64,000 nucleotides of DNA from Flavobacterium sp. Leaf82 (GCF_001422725.1 NZ_LMMA01000033.1:1-64000); one strand, 5' to 3'; shown: positions 1-8,194, counted from the stretch's first letter. Numbers and translations are program-made. Notes: generated from the letters alone by a model not told the origin.

Positions 1-56
1 TATTTTTATTTGAAAATTTAACTATATTTGTTATCTAATCTTAAATAATCAGAATT

Positions 57-716
57 ATGAAGAACATACAATTATTATCGGGAATTGCATTAATAGCATT
101 AGCTTTTACATCATGTAAAGATGAGAAACAAGAAAAAGCTCAAAAAACAATCGACGCCTATGTAGCCTACGTAGACTCAGTTAAAAATGTCAAAGCTGAC
201 GACTTGAAAGCAGACTGGAAAAATGTCGAAGCTGAATATGACAGAAAAGCTGCAGAAGCTCAAACTGCCCTTGCAGATATTAAAGACAATACTGCTGCTA
301 CAGAAAAAATAAATGAGAGCAAGATTAAATACGAAGAATTTAAAAATGAAATGACCACCGTTTTTGCCCCACCGGCTCCAAGCCCAAAACAACAATTAAG
401 AAACGCCTTATTTGGTGAAGGAAAAATTGGCGATGATATGAATTTTGATTGGGTAAACGCTAAAAATATTCATAGTGTGTACCAACAATTTGTTCATACA
501 GTAGAGAATAACAAAGATAAATATTCTCGTGAAGACTGGGATGAAGTAAAATTAATGTACGAAGCACTTGACAGCCGTAAAAATACAGTTGAAAAAGAAG
601 GTCTTACATCTGAAGATAATAGAAAAATCGCAGGTTTAAAATTGAAATTTGCACCAATGTATACTGTTAACAGAATGGGTGCTAAATCTGAAGAAAATAA
701 AGAAGCTAAAAAATAA
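57..716 (+). CDS. Putative coiled-coil lipoprotein, function unknown
   Basis: A 219-residue protein with an N-terminal hydrophobic stretch ending in a lipobox-like F-T-S-C at about residue 20, so it is probably a lipoprotein. The rest is rich in Lys, Glu and Ala with long predicted helices (about residues 25-105 and 150-190), with a proline-rich break near residues 107-113 (PPAPSPK). No enzymatic motif is visible. A TATATTTG box at 23-30 fits a Bacteroidota -7 promoter element and gives a short leader. It is followed by a strong hairpin terminator and then the convergent XRE gene. I do not recognise the family; the coding call is secure and the role is unknown. Confidence 0.85.
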   Translation: MKNIQLLSGIALIALAFTSCKDEKQEKAQKTIDAYVAYVDSVKNVKADDLKADWKNVEAEYDRKAAEAQTALADIKDNTAATEKINESKIKYEEFKNEMTTVFAPPAPSPKQQLRNALFGEGKIGDDMNFDWVNAKNIHSVYQQFVHTVENNKDKYSREDWDEVKLMYEALDSRKNTVEKEGLTSEDNRKIAGLKLKFAPMYTVNRMGAKSEENKEAKK

Positions 717-740
717 TTAGTTTAAAATTGAATTAGTCTT

Positions 741-770
741 AAAAAGACAATCAGAAATGATTGTCTTTTT
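741..770. terminator. Bidirectional hairpin terminator
   Basis: A perfect 13-bp inverted repeat (AAAAAGACAATCA and its complement) with a GAAA loop, followed by a T run. It lies between the lipoprotein gene and the convergent XRE gene and can serve both, since the stem ends in A/T runs on both sides. Confidence 0.85.
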
Positions 771-804
771 TTTATGCACTAATATTGCTGAATCGCCCTG
801 AAAT

Positions 805-1194
805 TTATTTGACGATTAGTTTTTCAAGCCTTGTCATCATTTCATCTTTCTCTTTAAGCATACGCTCATATAATGCGATTTTTTCTTCATGCAATTGAAT
901 AATCTTTTCAATTGGATTGTAGTTGTTAATTATTAATGTACTATCACTAAAAGTATTAGCAATAATATTTAACGCCTGATCCTGATCAAAACTTTGAAAA
1001 GCTTCAACCGGAATTTTCAAAGAATTGGATATTTGTCTTAGTAGATTATCTTCGATTACATCTTTCTGTTCCAACATAGAAATTTTTTTCTGGTTCCAGT
1101 CTTCTCCCAAATCATAAGCTAATGCTTCCTGTTTAATGCCAAGCATTTCTCTGAAGCGTTTTACGTTTCTGCCTTGATGAATTTTCTGTTCCAT
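805..1194 (-). CDS. XRE-family helix-turn-helix regulator (copy 1)
   Basis: A 129-residue protein with an HTH of the XRE/Cro type at about residues 8-65 (GRNVKRFREMLGIKQEALA then KKISMLEQ). The C-terminal region, about residues 95-127, is predicted helical and Lys/Glu-rich (EKIALYERMLKEKDEMM) and may mediate oligomerisation. A close paralogue lies at 8254-8685: the first ~65 residues and the C-terminal helix are nearly identical, and only the linker (residues ~80-95) differs. The DNA upstream of both paralogues carries the same pair of direct repeats, which suggests autoregulation or shared control. The target genes are unknown. Confidence 0.88.
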   Translation of the reverse strand: MEQKIHQGRNVKRFREMLGIKQEALAYDLGEDWNQKKISMLEQKDVIEDNLLRQISNSLKIPVEAFQSFDQDQALNIIANTFSDSTLIINNYNPIEKIIQLHEEKIALYERMLKEKDEMMTRLEKLIVK

Positions 1195-1217
1195 AATGAA
1201 TGTCGTTTTTCTGAAAG

Positions 1218-1266
1218 TTCAAAGATAAAGCTATCTGTATTAAAAAAAATGAATTTCAAAGATAAA
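1218..1266 (-). promoter_or_regulatory. Paired direct repeats upstream of XRE copy 1
   Basis: TTCAAAGATAAA occurs at 1218-1229 and again at 1255-1266, a spacing of 37 bp. On the minus strand each contains TATCTTTG, which fits the Bacteroidota -7 box TAnnTTTG. The proximal one would start transcription about 19 nt before the ATG. The same pair occurs upstream of the paralogue near 8.7 kb. These are candidate operators or tandem promoters. Confidence 0.5.
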
Positions 1267-1299
1267 AAAACATCTTATAAAACGTTCTTTTGTCAGATA

Positions 1300-2091
1300 T
1301 TATGCCCTAATCACAAAATGTTCTTTTTCCTGCTCGTATCTAAAAAACACAAATCCCCATTGAAAAGTATCAATTGTTACAGTAACTTTTGGATGGTTTT
1401 TAATGATTTCCCAAGCTTCTTCCATTTCTGGAGACCAATGAATATCATCAAAAATCCAAACAGAATCATTTGTAATAGTCGTCAATAAAAGATCGAAATA
1501 AGCTAAAGTCGCTTTTTTAGAATGATTTCCGTCAAAATATATTAAGTCGAAGTTTTCAGTCTCGGTTTTTAGTCCCAGTTGAAGATCCTTAAGATAACTT
1601 TCGAATTCTGTAATTATTGGGTCAACATTATTACAGTCAAATTTATTTAATTGATTTTTCGCCACATCTGCCGTTTGCGGACAACCTTCAAGCGTAATTA
1701 CTTTTGCGCTTGTGTTTCCTAAAGCTAAGGCAGAAGTTGCCAAACCTAAAGATGTTCCAATTTCTAGAATGTTTTTGGGCTGAAAATAATTAGTTACGCG
1801 AAATAATAATTCGGCTCGTTTTGGAGAAATTCCTGCTGTCTTTGCTATTTTTGAAATCTGTCTTCTGTTTGATTTAAAAACTTTTGAACCTGCTCCGAAA
1901 TCTGTTACTTCGATAAATTTTTTATTTTCTAAAAGCGATTTTCTGTAATTCTTTAAGATCGAATACTCTGGTTTTTGCTTTTTGTCGTAAAAACATTTCG
2001 TCAATAAATTAAATACGAAAGGGGAATGAACTCCATGTTCGTTTTTAGAGTTCCAAAGGAATTTTAAATAAGATTTTATCTGAAATAGCAT
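1300..2091 (-). CDS. Class I SAM-dependent methyltransferase
   Basis: A 263-residue soluble protein with a Rossmann-type methyltransferase core. The glycine-rich SAM loop is ILEIGTSLGLATSALAL (about residues 113-129), the acidic residue after strand 2 is in VITLEGCP, and FDLIYFDGNH (about 184-193) is the motif IV strand. The DGNHxKKATLAYFD stretch resembles O-methyltransferases of the class I/COG4122 type. The N-terminal ~80 residues (SPFVFNLLTKCFY, FGAGSKVF) are typical of a Bacteroidota subfamily. The substrate cannot be read from the sequence. It ends with a short gap to the upstream region of the XRE gene. Confidence 0.85.
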   Translation of the reverse strand: MLFQIKSYLKFLWNSKNEHGVHSPFVFNLLTKCFYDKKQKPEYSILKNYRKSLLENKKFIEVTDFGAGSKVFKSNRRQISKIAKTAGISPKRAELLFRVTNYFQPKNILEIGTSLGLATSALALGNTSAKVITLEGCPQTADVAKNQLNKFDCNNVDPIITEFESYLKDLQLGLKTETENFDLIYFDGNHSKKATLAYFDLLLTTITNDSVWIFDDIHWSPEMEEAWEIIKNHPKVTVTIDTFQWGFVFFRYEQEKEHFVIRA

Positions 2092-2131
2092 AAAAATAAT
2101 TACATATAAATGCGAAGATACAAAAAAGTCG

Positions 2132-2207
2132 AAAGTCGAAAGCCTAAAGTCATAAAGTGAAGTTTAAAGGCAAGGGTATTATTTTAAGACTTTAAGCTTT
2201 CGACTTT
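2132..2207. repeat. Imperfect intergenic palindrome (AAAGTCGAAAG type)
   Basis: The 20-nt arm AAAGTCGAAAGCCTAAAGTC at 2132-2151 matches the complement of 2188-2207 with one change that still allows a G-U pair. Extra copies of the AAGTCGAAAG word overlap the arms. It lies between the divergent methyltransferase and SDR genes, just upstream of the SDR promoter box. Confidence 0.7.
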
Positions 2208-2223
2208 AAGACTTTTAAAAGAC

Positions 2224-2231
2224 TATATTTG
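2224..2231 (+). promoter_or_regulatory. -7 promoter box for the SDR gene
   Basis: TATATTTG matches TAnnTTTG and lies 36 bp before the ATG at 2268. No clear -33 TTTG was found at the usual spacing, because the palindrome occupies that position. Confidence 0.4.
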
Positions 2232-2267
2232 TCAACTTTAATTTAAGCTAATAGTAATACATTTTTT

Positions 2268-3821
2268 ATGATGTTGAAGGAAGAAATAGAGGATATGAGC
2301 AAGATATCTTCTGAAGAAATTAATCGATGCATTGCTATTTTGGCACAATTGAACACCAATACAGATCAGATATTTGATATTCCGAAAGAACAACGAATCG
2401 CTTTAATCAAAGAAGCCGGAATGTTTTCGAGACCGGATCGTGATGAGTTTGCGAGAAGAGTTAAAGACGGAGTACAAGCAATCAAGCGTAAAAAAGAAAA
2501 GAAAGACAAAACAGCGCGTAAAGAAACTGGAATTCGTCACGCACGTGAAGCGAGTATATTTGTTGCACCAAAATTATTGGCAGTAAATGATCTTGCTCAT
2601 AAAGAACAATTAGAACTCGAAAAGCCAAGAAATTGTTATGTCTGTAAAACAGAATTTACTAAAATGCATCATTTTTATGATACAATGTGTACAGATTGTG
2701 GTGATTTTAATTATGCCAAACGTTTCCAGACGGCTGATGTAAAAGGGCAAATTGCTATTATTACAGGTTCTCGTTTAAAAATTGGATATCACATTACGTT
2801 GATGCTTTTACGTGGCGGGGCAACAGTTATTGCTACAACACGTTTTCCTGTAGATTCGGCTTTGCGTTTTGCAAAAGAAGAAGATTTTATGGAGTGGGGT
2901 CATCGCTTAAAAATTCACGGTTTAGATTTAAGACATATTCCGAGTGTTGAGATTTTTTGCAATTTTATTGAGCAAAAATACGAACGCCTTGATATTTTAA
3001 TTAATAATGCAGCACAAACAGTGAGACGTCCTGCCGGTTTTTATTCGCATTTAATGCCAAATGAAGAATTGCCTATAAGCGCATTGCCCAAACAAGCACA
3101 AGATTTATTATCTGATCATTTGAATTGTCTTGATGAATTGAAAATCCTGACAAGCGGAGCTTCTTCAAACGATAATATGCCGGTAACGTGGCATGGTCCG
3201 GAACCAGGAATTGGTTTGCGTGCCTCGGCTCAATTATCACAAATTCCGTATTCGTTTGATAATGCCTTGATAGCAAATGAGGTTTTTCCGGAAGGAGAAC
3301 TCGATGCTGATTTACAACAAGTAGATTTACGTAAAACCAATAGTTGGCGTTTGCGTTTGGGACAAATAGAAACTACTGAAATGATCGAAGTTCAGTTGGT
3401 AAATTCTGTTGCGCCTTTTGTTTTATGTAACCGACTTTCTGAAGTCATGAAAAAAGACAATACAGGGCAAAAGCATATTATAAACGTTTCGGCAATGGAA
3501 GGAAAATTTCATCGTTTTTTTAAGGAAGATCGTCACCCACATACCAATATGGCAAAAGCTGCTTTGAATATGTTAACGCATACTTCGTCCGGAACTTTAG
3601 CAAAACATGGTATTTTTATGAATGCCGTTGATACAGGCTGGGTAACCGATGAAGATCCTGCCGAACTGGCGAAAAAGAAACTGGAATTAGAAGATTTTCA
3701 GCCGCCATTAGATATTGTAGATGGCGCAGCACGAGTTATGGATCCTTTGTTTGATGGTATAAATACAGGCAAACATTGGTGCGGGAAATTTTTGAAAGAT
3801 TATAATCCGATTCCGTGGTAG
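2268..3821 (+). CDS. Atypical SDR-family protein with N-terminal helical and CxxC domains
   Basis: A 517-residue protein, about twice the size of a classical short-chain dehydrogenase. Residues 1-110 are helical and Lys-rich. Cys123/Cys126 and Cys141/Cys144 form two CxxC pairs that could bind zinc. The Rossmann part starts near residue 158 with TGSRLKIG (166-173), and NNAAQ is at 246-250. Residues ~255-370 are an insertion relative to classical SDRs. In the active-site region NVS (406-408) is present, but the usual YxxxK reads TNMAK (426-430), so the catalytic tyrosine position is threonine. It may be a non-canonical oxidoreductase or a nucleotide-binding protein without the usual chemistry. 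Membership in the SDR fold is clear; the reaction is not. Confidence 0.85.
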   Translation: MMLKEEIEDMSKISSEEINRCIAILAQLNTNTDQIFDIPKEQRIALIKEAGMFSRPDRDEFARRVKDGVQAIKRKKEKKDKTARKETGIRHAREASIFVAPKLLAVNDLAHKEQLELEKPRNCYVCKTEFTKMHHFYDTMCTDCGDFNYAKRFQTADVKGQIAIITGSRLKIGYHITLMLLRGGATVIATTRFPVDSALRFAKEEDFMEWGHRLKIHGLDLRHIPSVEIFCNFIEQKYERLDILINNAAQTVRRPAGFYSHLMPNEELPISALPKQAQDLLSDHLNCLDELKILTSGASSNDNMPVTWHGPEPGIGLRASAQLSQIPYSFDNALIANEVFPEGELDADLQQVDLRKTNSWRLRLGQIETTEMIEVQLVNSVAPFVLCNRLSEVMKKDNTGQKHIINVSAMEGKFHRFFKEDRHPHTNMAKAALNMLTHTSSGTLAKHGIFMNAVDTGWVTDEDPAELAKKKLELEDFQPPLDIVDGAARVMDPLFDGINTGKHWCGKFLKDYNPIPW

Positions 3822-3827
3822 ACTTTT

Positions 3828-3859
3828 AGTCTCAGTCTCACTATTCAGTCTCAGTTTTC
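3828..3859. repeat. AGTCTCAGT-type short repeats
   Basis: Several copies of CAGTCTCA(GT) lie just after the SDR stop codon. TTCAGTCTCAGTT at 3844-3856 is the exact reverse complement of the 13-bp unit tandemly repeated at 5226-5251 and present once at 19053-19065, so this is a dispersed family in the genome. Confidence 0.65.
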
Positions 3860-3878
3860 TTTGTGATCTAAAAAATAA

Positions 3879-3912
3879 AAAACCACAACAAAATATATTC
3901 TGTTGTGGTTTT
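3879..3912. terminator. Hairpin terminator, first copy of a 34-bp duplication
   Basis: AAAACCACAACA, a 10-nt loop, then TGTTGTGGTTTT: a perfect 12-bp stem between the convergent SDR and stress-protein genes. The whole 34 nt including the loop is repeated exactly at 4648-4681. Confidence 0.85.
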
Positions 3913-3932
3913 CTTTTAGAAATATAAGTCGA

Positions 3933-4475
3933 TTAACGGTAAACGTTTTCTCCTTTGTTTGATTTCCATTCTCTTTCAAAATATTCAGCATCTTCGTCAT
4001 TACGAGTATGAACTCCTAATACAACGTGACCATCTTTAATTCCGTCTTCATAAACTTTTGCTCTGTCTTCAGGAATACCAGATCCTACTAAGGCTCCAAT
4101 TAATCCTCCTGTAATTCCACCCGCTCCGGCTCCGGCTAATCCTGCAGCAAGAGGTCCAGCAATAATTAATCCTAATCCCGGAATAACAAGGCTTGTTCCT
4201 AAAGCAGCAATTACTCCTACGATAGCACCAATTGTTCCTCCAATTGCAGATCCTGTTCCTGCAGTTTCAGCAGCTTTTGTACCCAATTCAGAATGATCAT
4301 CTTTATCTGAGTAATGTTTTTTTCTTGTTTCGTCAGACATGATAAGGTTTATTTCATCCTTTGTATATCCTCTGTCGTTTAAAGTGTTGTAAGCTCTTTC
4401 TGTGCTTTCACGATCTGTAAACATTCCTGTTAATATTTGACGTTTAGTTCCGTCAGGGTTATGTGTATTTTCCAT
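3933..4475 (-). CDS. Glycine-zipper general stress-like protein
   Basis: A 180-residue protein. Residues ~12-60 (ILTGMFTDRESTERAYNTL then GYTKDEINLIMSDETRKKHY) resemble the general stress protein 17M/YflT-type domain. Residues ~70-135 are Gly/Ala-rich (GTGSAIGGTIGAIVG, AGLAGAGAGGITGGLIGALVG) with the spacing of a glycine zipper, probably membrane-inserting. The C-terminal tail (DRAKVYEDGIKDGHVVLGV) looks like a small alpha/beta unit common in such proteins. It is a single gene with terminators on both sides. A stress role is inferred from the family. Confidence 0.8.
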   Translation of the reverse strand: MENTHNPDGTKRQILTGMFTDRESTERAYNTLNDRGYTKDEINLIMSDETRKKHYSDKDDHSELGTKAAETAGTGSAIGGTIGAIVGVIAALGTSLVIPGLGLIIAGPLAAGLAGAGAGGITGGLIGALVGSGIPEDRAKVYEDGIKDGHVVLGVHTRNDEDAEYFEREWKSNKGENVYR

Positions 4476-4647
4476 TTTATGTAAATTTATATTGTGAATT
4501 CATTTTCACTTACACAAAGCTCGTGAAACACTCCAGATAGTTATTTACATAATTTTTCTTAATAATTACATATTGAAATTTTCATTTTAATAAAATAGTT
4601 CTCATTTTTTAATATTATTTCATTTATGTAGATTTTAATGCAAAAAG

Positions 4648-4681
4648 AAAACCACAACAAAATATATTCTGTTGTGGTTTT
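4648..4681. terminator. Hairpin terminator, second copy of a 34-bp duplication
   Basis: Identical over 34 nt to 3879-3912, including the AAATATATTC loop. It lies 28 bp beyond the stop codon of the minus-strand FKBP gene, so it is that gene's terminator. Confidence 0.85.
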
Positions 4682-4709
4682 TATATATAGAAATAATGCT
4701 TTAATTCCT

Positions 4710-5177
4710 TTAGTTGACTTTAATTAATTTAACGTCAAAAATAAGTACAGAACCTCCTGCGATTCCATTATAATCAAAACTTCCGTAGCCTAAACGTGAA
4801 GGAACTAATAAAATTCCGTTTCCGCCTTCTTTAAAATATGTAATACCTTCAGTCCAGCCTTTAATAACCTGATTTAATCCAAAAGAAAGCCCTTCGTCTT
4901 TACTTTTATCAAATACATTTCCGTTAGAATAATATCCTTTATAAGCTACAGTTACATTTGATGTTGCTGTTGGTTGTTTTCCGGTTCCTGGTTCATTGAT
5001 GACATAATACAAGCCAGATTCACTTTTTATGGCAACTAAATTATTTTTTGCAATATAATCTGTAATTTCTTTTTCGTTTTCAACAGTGAAATCTTTTTCC
5101 GGTTGATTTGTTTCTTTATCACCGTTACAAGATATAAAAAGTGTTAAAGCTAATAATGAAGTTAAAAGGTATTTCAT
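4710..5177 (-). CDS. FKBP-type peptidyl-prolyl isomerase lipoprotein
   Basis: A 155-residue protein. A signal peptide ends in F-I-S-C (Cys17), so it should be lipidated and sit in the periplasm or outer membrane. Residues ~45-154 form an FKBP domain with family landmarks VAYKGYYSNGNVFDKS, KGWTEGITYFKEGG, LLVPSRLGYG and a final LIFDVKLIKV. It probably catalyses cis-trans isomerisation at prolines during folding of exported proteins. It is monocistronic, with a duplicated terminator downstream and a tandem-repeat spacer upstream. Confidence 0.92.
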   Translation of the reverse strand: MKYLLTSLLALTLFISCNGDKETNQPEKDFTVENEKEITDYIAKNNLVAIKSESGLYYVINEPGTGKQPTATSNVTVAYKGYYSNGNVFDKSKDEGLSFGLNQVIKGWTEGITYFKEGGNGILLVPSRLGYGSFDYNGIAGGSVLIFDVKLIKVN

Positions 5178-5225
5178 GAATTTTCGATTTTTAAAAGCGT
5201 AAATATATTAAAATTTCAAGATAAA

Positions 5226-5251
5226 AACTGAGACTGAAAACTGAGACTGAA
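5226..5251. repeat. 13-bp tandem repeat AACTGAGACTGAA x2
   Basis: Two exact head-to-tail copies of AACTGAGACTGAA between the FKBP start and the ABC-F stop. The same word occurs inverted at 3844 and again at 19053, always between genes. Confidence 0.75.
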
Positions 5252-5260
5252 AACTAAATA

Positions 5261-7123
5261 TTACCCTTCAATTTTAGCCGAAAGCTCAAACCAACGCTCT
5301 TCTTTCTGATCTATTTTATTGATAATGTTTTGTAGTTCGTTTGCTTTTTTCTCGATATCAGCATCGGCAACTTTTCCGTCAGAGAATAATTGCTCGATTT
5401 TAGTTTTATCAATTTCCAGATCTTTAATTTCTCTTTCTAGTTTTTGATATTCTTTTTGCTCATTGAAAGTTAGGTTTCCTGTTGGATTATTTTGTTTCCA
5501 GTCTTTCTTTTCGGCTTTGTTTTCTTCTTTTTGAGCAACATCGGCACTATCTTCATAAGCTCTGAAATCAGAATAGTTTCCTGGGAAATTCTCTATTTCA
5601 CCATTTCCTCTAAAGACAAATAAGTGATCCACGATTTTATCCATAAAATAACGGTCGTGAGAAACTACAAGCAAACATCCGGGATAATCTAATAGAAAAC
5701 TCTCCAGAACGTTTAGCGTAACAATATCTAAATCGTTTGTAGGCTCATCCAGAATCAAAAAGTTAGGATTCTGAATTAAAACAGTACATAAGTACAAACG
5801 TTTTAATTCTCCACCGCTTAATTTTTCTACAAAATCATATTGTTTTTTGGCATCAAAAAGAAAACGCTCCAATAATTGTGAAGCCGAAATCATACGCCCT
5901 TTTGCAAGCGGAATAAATTCTCCGTATTCCTTAATAATATCAATTACACGCTGTTGTGGTTTTGGGTTGATACCGGTTTGTGTGTAATAACCAATTTTTA
6001 TCGTTTCACCTTTTATCACGCGACCACTATCTAATGGAAGTGTTCCGGTTAAAAGATTTAAAAAAGTAGATTTTCCAGTTCCGTTCTTTCCAATAATACC
6101 AATACGTTCTCCACGCTGAAAATCGAAACTAAAATTGTCCAGAATAACGTGATCCTTGAATTTTTTTGAAATCTTGTGAAGCTCAATAATTTTGCTTCCC
6201 ATTCGTTCCATATTAATTTCAAGTTCGACTTTGTTTTCAAGACGACGGCTTTGTGCTTTTTCCTTAATTAAATAAAAATCATCCTGACGGGATTTTGATT
6301 TTGTAGTTCTTGCTTTTGGCTGACGGCGCATCCATTCTAATTCTTTTACGAATAAGTTTTTAGCCTTGTCAACGCTGGCATTTTCAGATGCAATTCGTTC
6401 TTCTTTTTTCTCTAAATAATAAGAGTAATTTCCTTTATACTGGTATAATTTTCCGTTATCAAGTTCGATGATTTCATTACAAACACGTTCTAAAAAGAAA
6501 CGGTCGTGCGTAACCATAAATAAGGTAATGTTTTCTTTTGCAAAATAACTTTCAAGCCATTCGATCATTTCAAGATCCAGGTGATTGGTTGGCTCATCAA
6601 GAATTAATAAATCCGGACGATTGATTAAGATAATCGCCAACGAAAGACGCTTTTTTTGCCCTCCGGAAAGATTTTTTACTTTTAGTTTAAAATCTTCCAG
6701 TTTTAATTTGAATAGGATTTGCTTGTATTGCGTTTCAAAATCCCACGCATTATGTTGGTCCATTCCGTCAAAAGCTTTTTGATATGCTTCTTCATCGTCT
6801 GGATTTTCAAGTGCTTTTTCGTATTTTTCTATAACTTTTAAAGTCTCATTATCTGAAGCAAAAATACTTTCTTCGATAGTCAGTTCTTCCTGCAAATTAT
6901 TATTTTGCGACAAAAAAGCCATTTTAATGCCTTTTCTTAAAACTACCTGACCAGTATCTGGTTCGTCTAAACCATTAATAATGCTCATAATGGTTGTTTT
7001 TCCAGAACCATTTTTGGCAATAAAAGCAATTTTTTGGTCTTTATTGATTCCAAATGAAATGTTGTCAAAAAGCGTTTTCTCGCCAAACGACTTCGATATA
7101 TTTTCTACAGATAAGTAATTCAT
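5261..7123 (-). CDS. ABC-F family ATPase, Uup-like
   Basis: A 620-residue cytoplasmic protein with two ABC domains and no membrane segments, the ABC-F layout. The first Walker A is AKNGSGKT (36-43, Ala in place of the first Gly) with signature LSGGQKKRLSLA and LILDEPTNHLD. The second has GKNGTGKS, LSGGELKRLYL and LILDEPTNDLD. The inter-domain linker (about 230-310) is basic. Residues ~545-620 form a C-terminal coiled coil, as in Uup. Such proteins act on ribosomes or nucleic acids rather than transport. A TATCTTTG box on the minus strand at 7229-7222 gives a leader of about 90 nt. Confidence 0.92.
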   Translation of the reverse strand: MNYLSVENISKSFGEKTLFDNISFGINKDQKIAFIAKNGSGKTTIMSIINGLDEPDTGQVVLRKGIKMAFLSQNNNLQEELTIEESIFASDNETLKVIEKYEKALENPDDEEAYQKAFDGMDQHNAWDFETQYKQILFKLKLEDFKLKVKNLSGGQKKRLSLAIILINRPDLLILDEPTNHLDLEMIEWLESYFAKENITLFMVTHDRFFLERVCNEIIELDNGKLYQYKGNYSYYLEKKEERIASENASVDKAKNLFVKELEWMRRQPKARTTKSKSRQDDFYLIKEKAQSRRLENKVELEINMERMGSKIIELHKISKKFKDHVILDNFSFDFQRGERIGIIGKNGTGKSTFLNLLTGTLPLDSGRVIKGETIKIGYYTQTGINPKPQQRVIDIIKEYGEFIPLAKGRMISASQLLERFLFDAKKQYDFVEKLSGGELKRLYLCTVLIQNPNFLILDEPTNDLDIVTLNVLESFLLDYPGCLLVVSHDRYFMDKIVDHLFVFRGNGEIENFPGNYSDFRAYEDSADVAQKEENKAEKKDWKQNNPTGNLTFNEQKEYQKLEREIKDLEIDKTKIEQLFSDGKVADADIEKKANELQNIINKIDQKEERWFELSAKIEG

Positions 7124-7449
7124 GTTGTAATGTTGCCTAAAATAGGGCTTTTTTGTTTATTTAAAAAAAGAGGTCTCTAATTAGGTCTCTAATTTTAAAT
7201 AGGAGTTTAATTTAGACGGTGCAAAGATACCTTTTTGGATCAAAGAAAAAAATAGCTTAACATTAGTGTTCAAATGTAAAAATATAGTGGCTTTGGATAT
7301 TTTTATTTGATTTTAAAAAAAATGACATAACAAACTAAATTAAAGTTTATGGATATAAGCTGTAAAAGGCAAATCAGTTTACAAATTATAAGAAAAAATA
7401 CAATATAATTGAAAGAAAATATTTACTTTTAATTTTTTAAAACTTCTAA
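7124..7449. other. AT-rich intergenic region with divergent promoters
   Basis: 326 bp without a gene. It holds a direct repeat AGGTCTCTAATT (7171-7182 and 7183-7194) and, on the minus strand, a TATCTTTG box (plus-strand CAAAGATA, 7222-7229) for the ABC-F gene. The rest is A/T-rich with no ORF or stable hairpin that I can support. Confidence 0.5.
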
Positions 7450-8004
7450 ATGAACCTGAATTCCTATACATATAATTTATCCGAAAGTAAAGATGAGAAT
7501 AATAATTATTTAAGATATTATTTTATAAGTGAAGGTAAAGAATCAATTATTAAAGTCATTGATTATCAATATGTTCAGGAATATGAGGAACATGATATTT
7601 ATAATTTAGCATTTGGAAATTATGATGCAGAAAAAGATATCGTAGTTGATGATGCAAATTCAAATAATGGTGATGTTTATCCTGTATTCAATACTGTTTT
7701 ACTTAGTATAACTGCTTTTTTTGAAATTTTTCCAAATGACAAAATAATTGTCCAAGGAAGTGACGGAACACAAGATTTTTTAGAAAAATGTAAAGAAAAC
7801 TGTATAAAGAATTGCAAAGATAATAAATGCAGAAAGTTCAATCAGAGATTGAAAATTTATAAAGGCTACGTTGACAAAAACTATGATATTTTAATTAAGG
7901 AATATAAGTTTTATGGTGGCTTTAAAGATGAATTTCAAAACTCTTACTTAGAGGATTACGTGAAAAACAAAGAGTATTTTAGTGTGGTAGTAGAAAAAAT
8001 ATAA
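7450..8004 (+). CDS. DUF6934-like protein
   Basis: A 184-residue soluble acidic protein without signal peptide. The order of features (N-terminal Y-x-Y-N-L, FISEGKESIIKVIDY, YNLAFGNYD, NNGDVYPVFNTV, FFEIFPNDKIIVQGSDGTQ, and a late KNKEYFSVVV) fits the DUF6934 family of Bacteroidota. It contains a Cys-rich insertion (KENCIKNCKDNKC, about residues 118-130) that I do not recall as typical. A 56-residue ORF follows 12 bp later, an arrangement suggesting a functional pair. The biochemical role is unknown. Confidence 0.75.
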   Translation: MNLNSYTYNLSESKDENNNYLRYYFISEGKESIIKVIDYQYVQEYEEHDIYNLAFGNYDAEKDIVVDDANSNNGDVYPVFNTVLLSITAFFEIFPNDKIIVQGSDGTQDFLEKCKENCIKNCKDNKCRKFNQRLKIYKGYVDKNYDILIKEYKFYGGFKDEFQNSYLEDYVKNKEYFSVVVEKI

Positions 8005-8012
8005 TACCTTTG
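8005..8012 (+). promoter_or_regulatory. -7 promoter box giving a near-leaderless transcript
   Basis: TACCTTTG matches TAnnTTTG, starts immediately after the DUF6934-like stop codon and ends four bases before the ATG at 8017. With a start about 5 nt downstream of the box, the small gene's mRNA would begin at or next to its initiation codon. Confidence 0.45.
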
Positions 8013-8016
8013 TACT

Positions 8017-8187
8017 ATGGAAAATAAAGTTATAAAAAACGACAAATATGTAAAAGTGTCAGAAAGTGCTCTTTTATCATTGGTTTCTTCAAAATTGAAG
8101 GAAAGAATTTTGTTTCCCGAAAAAGTTGAAACCGCAAAAAAATTCTTAAATAATTTACATTTTAAATCACTTGTAAAGAAGGTTTAA
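8017..8187 (+). CDS. Small hypothetical protein paired with the DUF6934-like gene
   Basis: A 56-residue basic ORF starting MENKVIKNDKYVKVSESALL and ending HFKSLVKKV. It starts 12 bp after the upstream stop and is followed by a hairpin terminator at 8195-8224. Its composition (Lys-rich, two predicted helices) and codon use match its neighbours. No DNA-binding or enzymatic motif is evident. It may be an antitoxin-like or accessory partner of the larger protein, but that rests only on linkage. Confidence 0.6.
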   Translation: MENKVIKNDKYVKVSESALLSLVSSKLKERILFPEKVETAKKFLNNLHFKSLVKKV

Positions 8188-8194
8188 AAATAAA

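Noticed and set aside
1174..1488. 104-codon plus-strand frame across the XRE and methyltransferase junction
   Set aside because: It overlaps both genes on the other strand and reads no known protein.
5226..5251. Tandem 13-bp units resembling the start of a CRISPR array
   Set aside because: Only two units, no spacers and no cas genes; it is a dispersed intergenic repeat.
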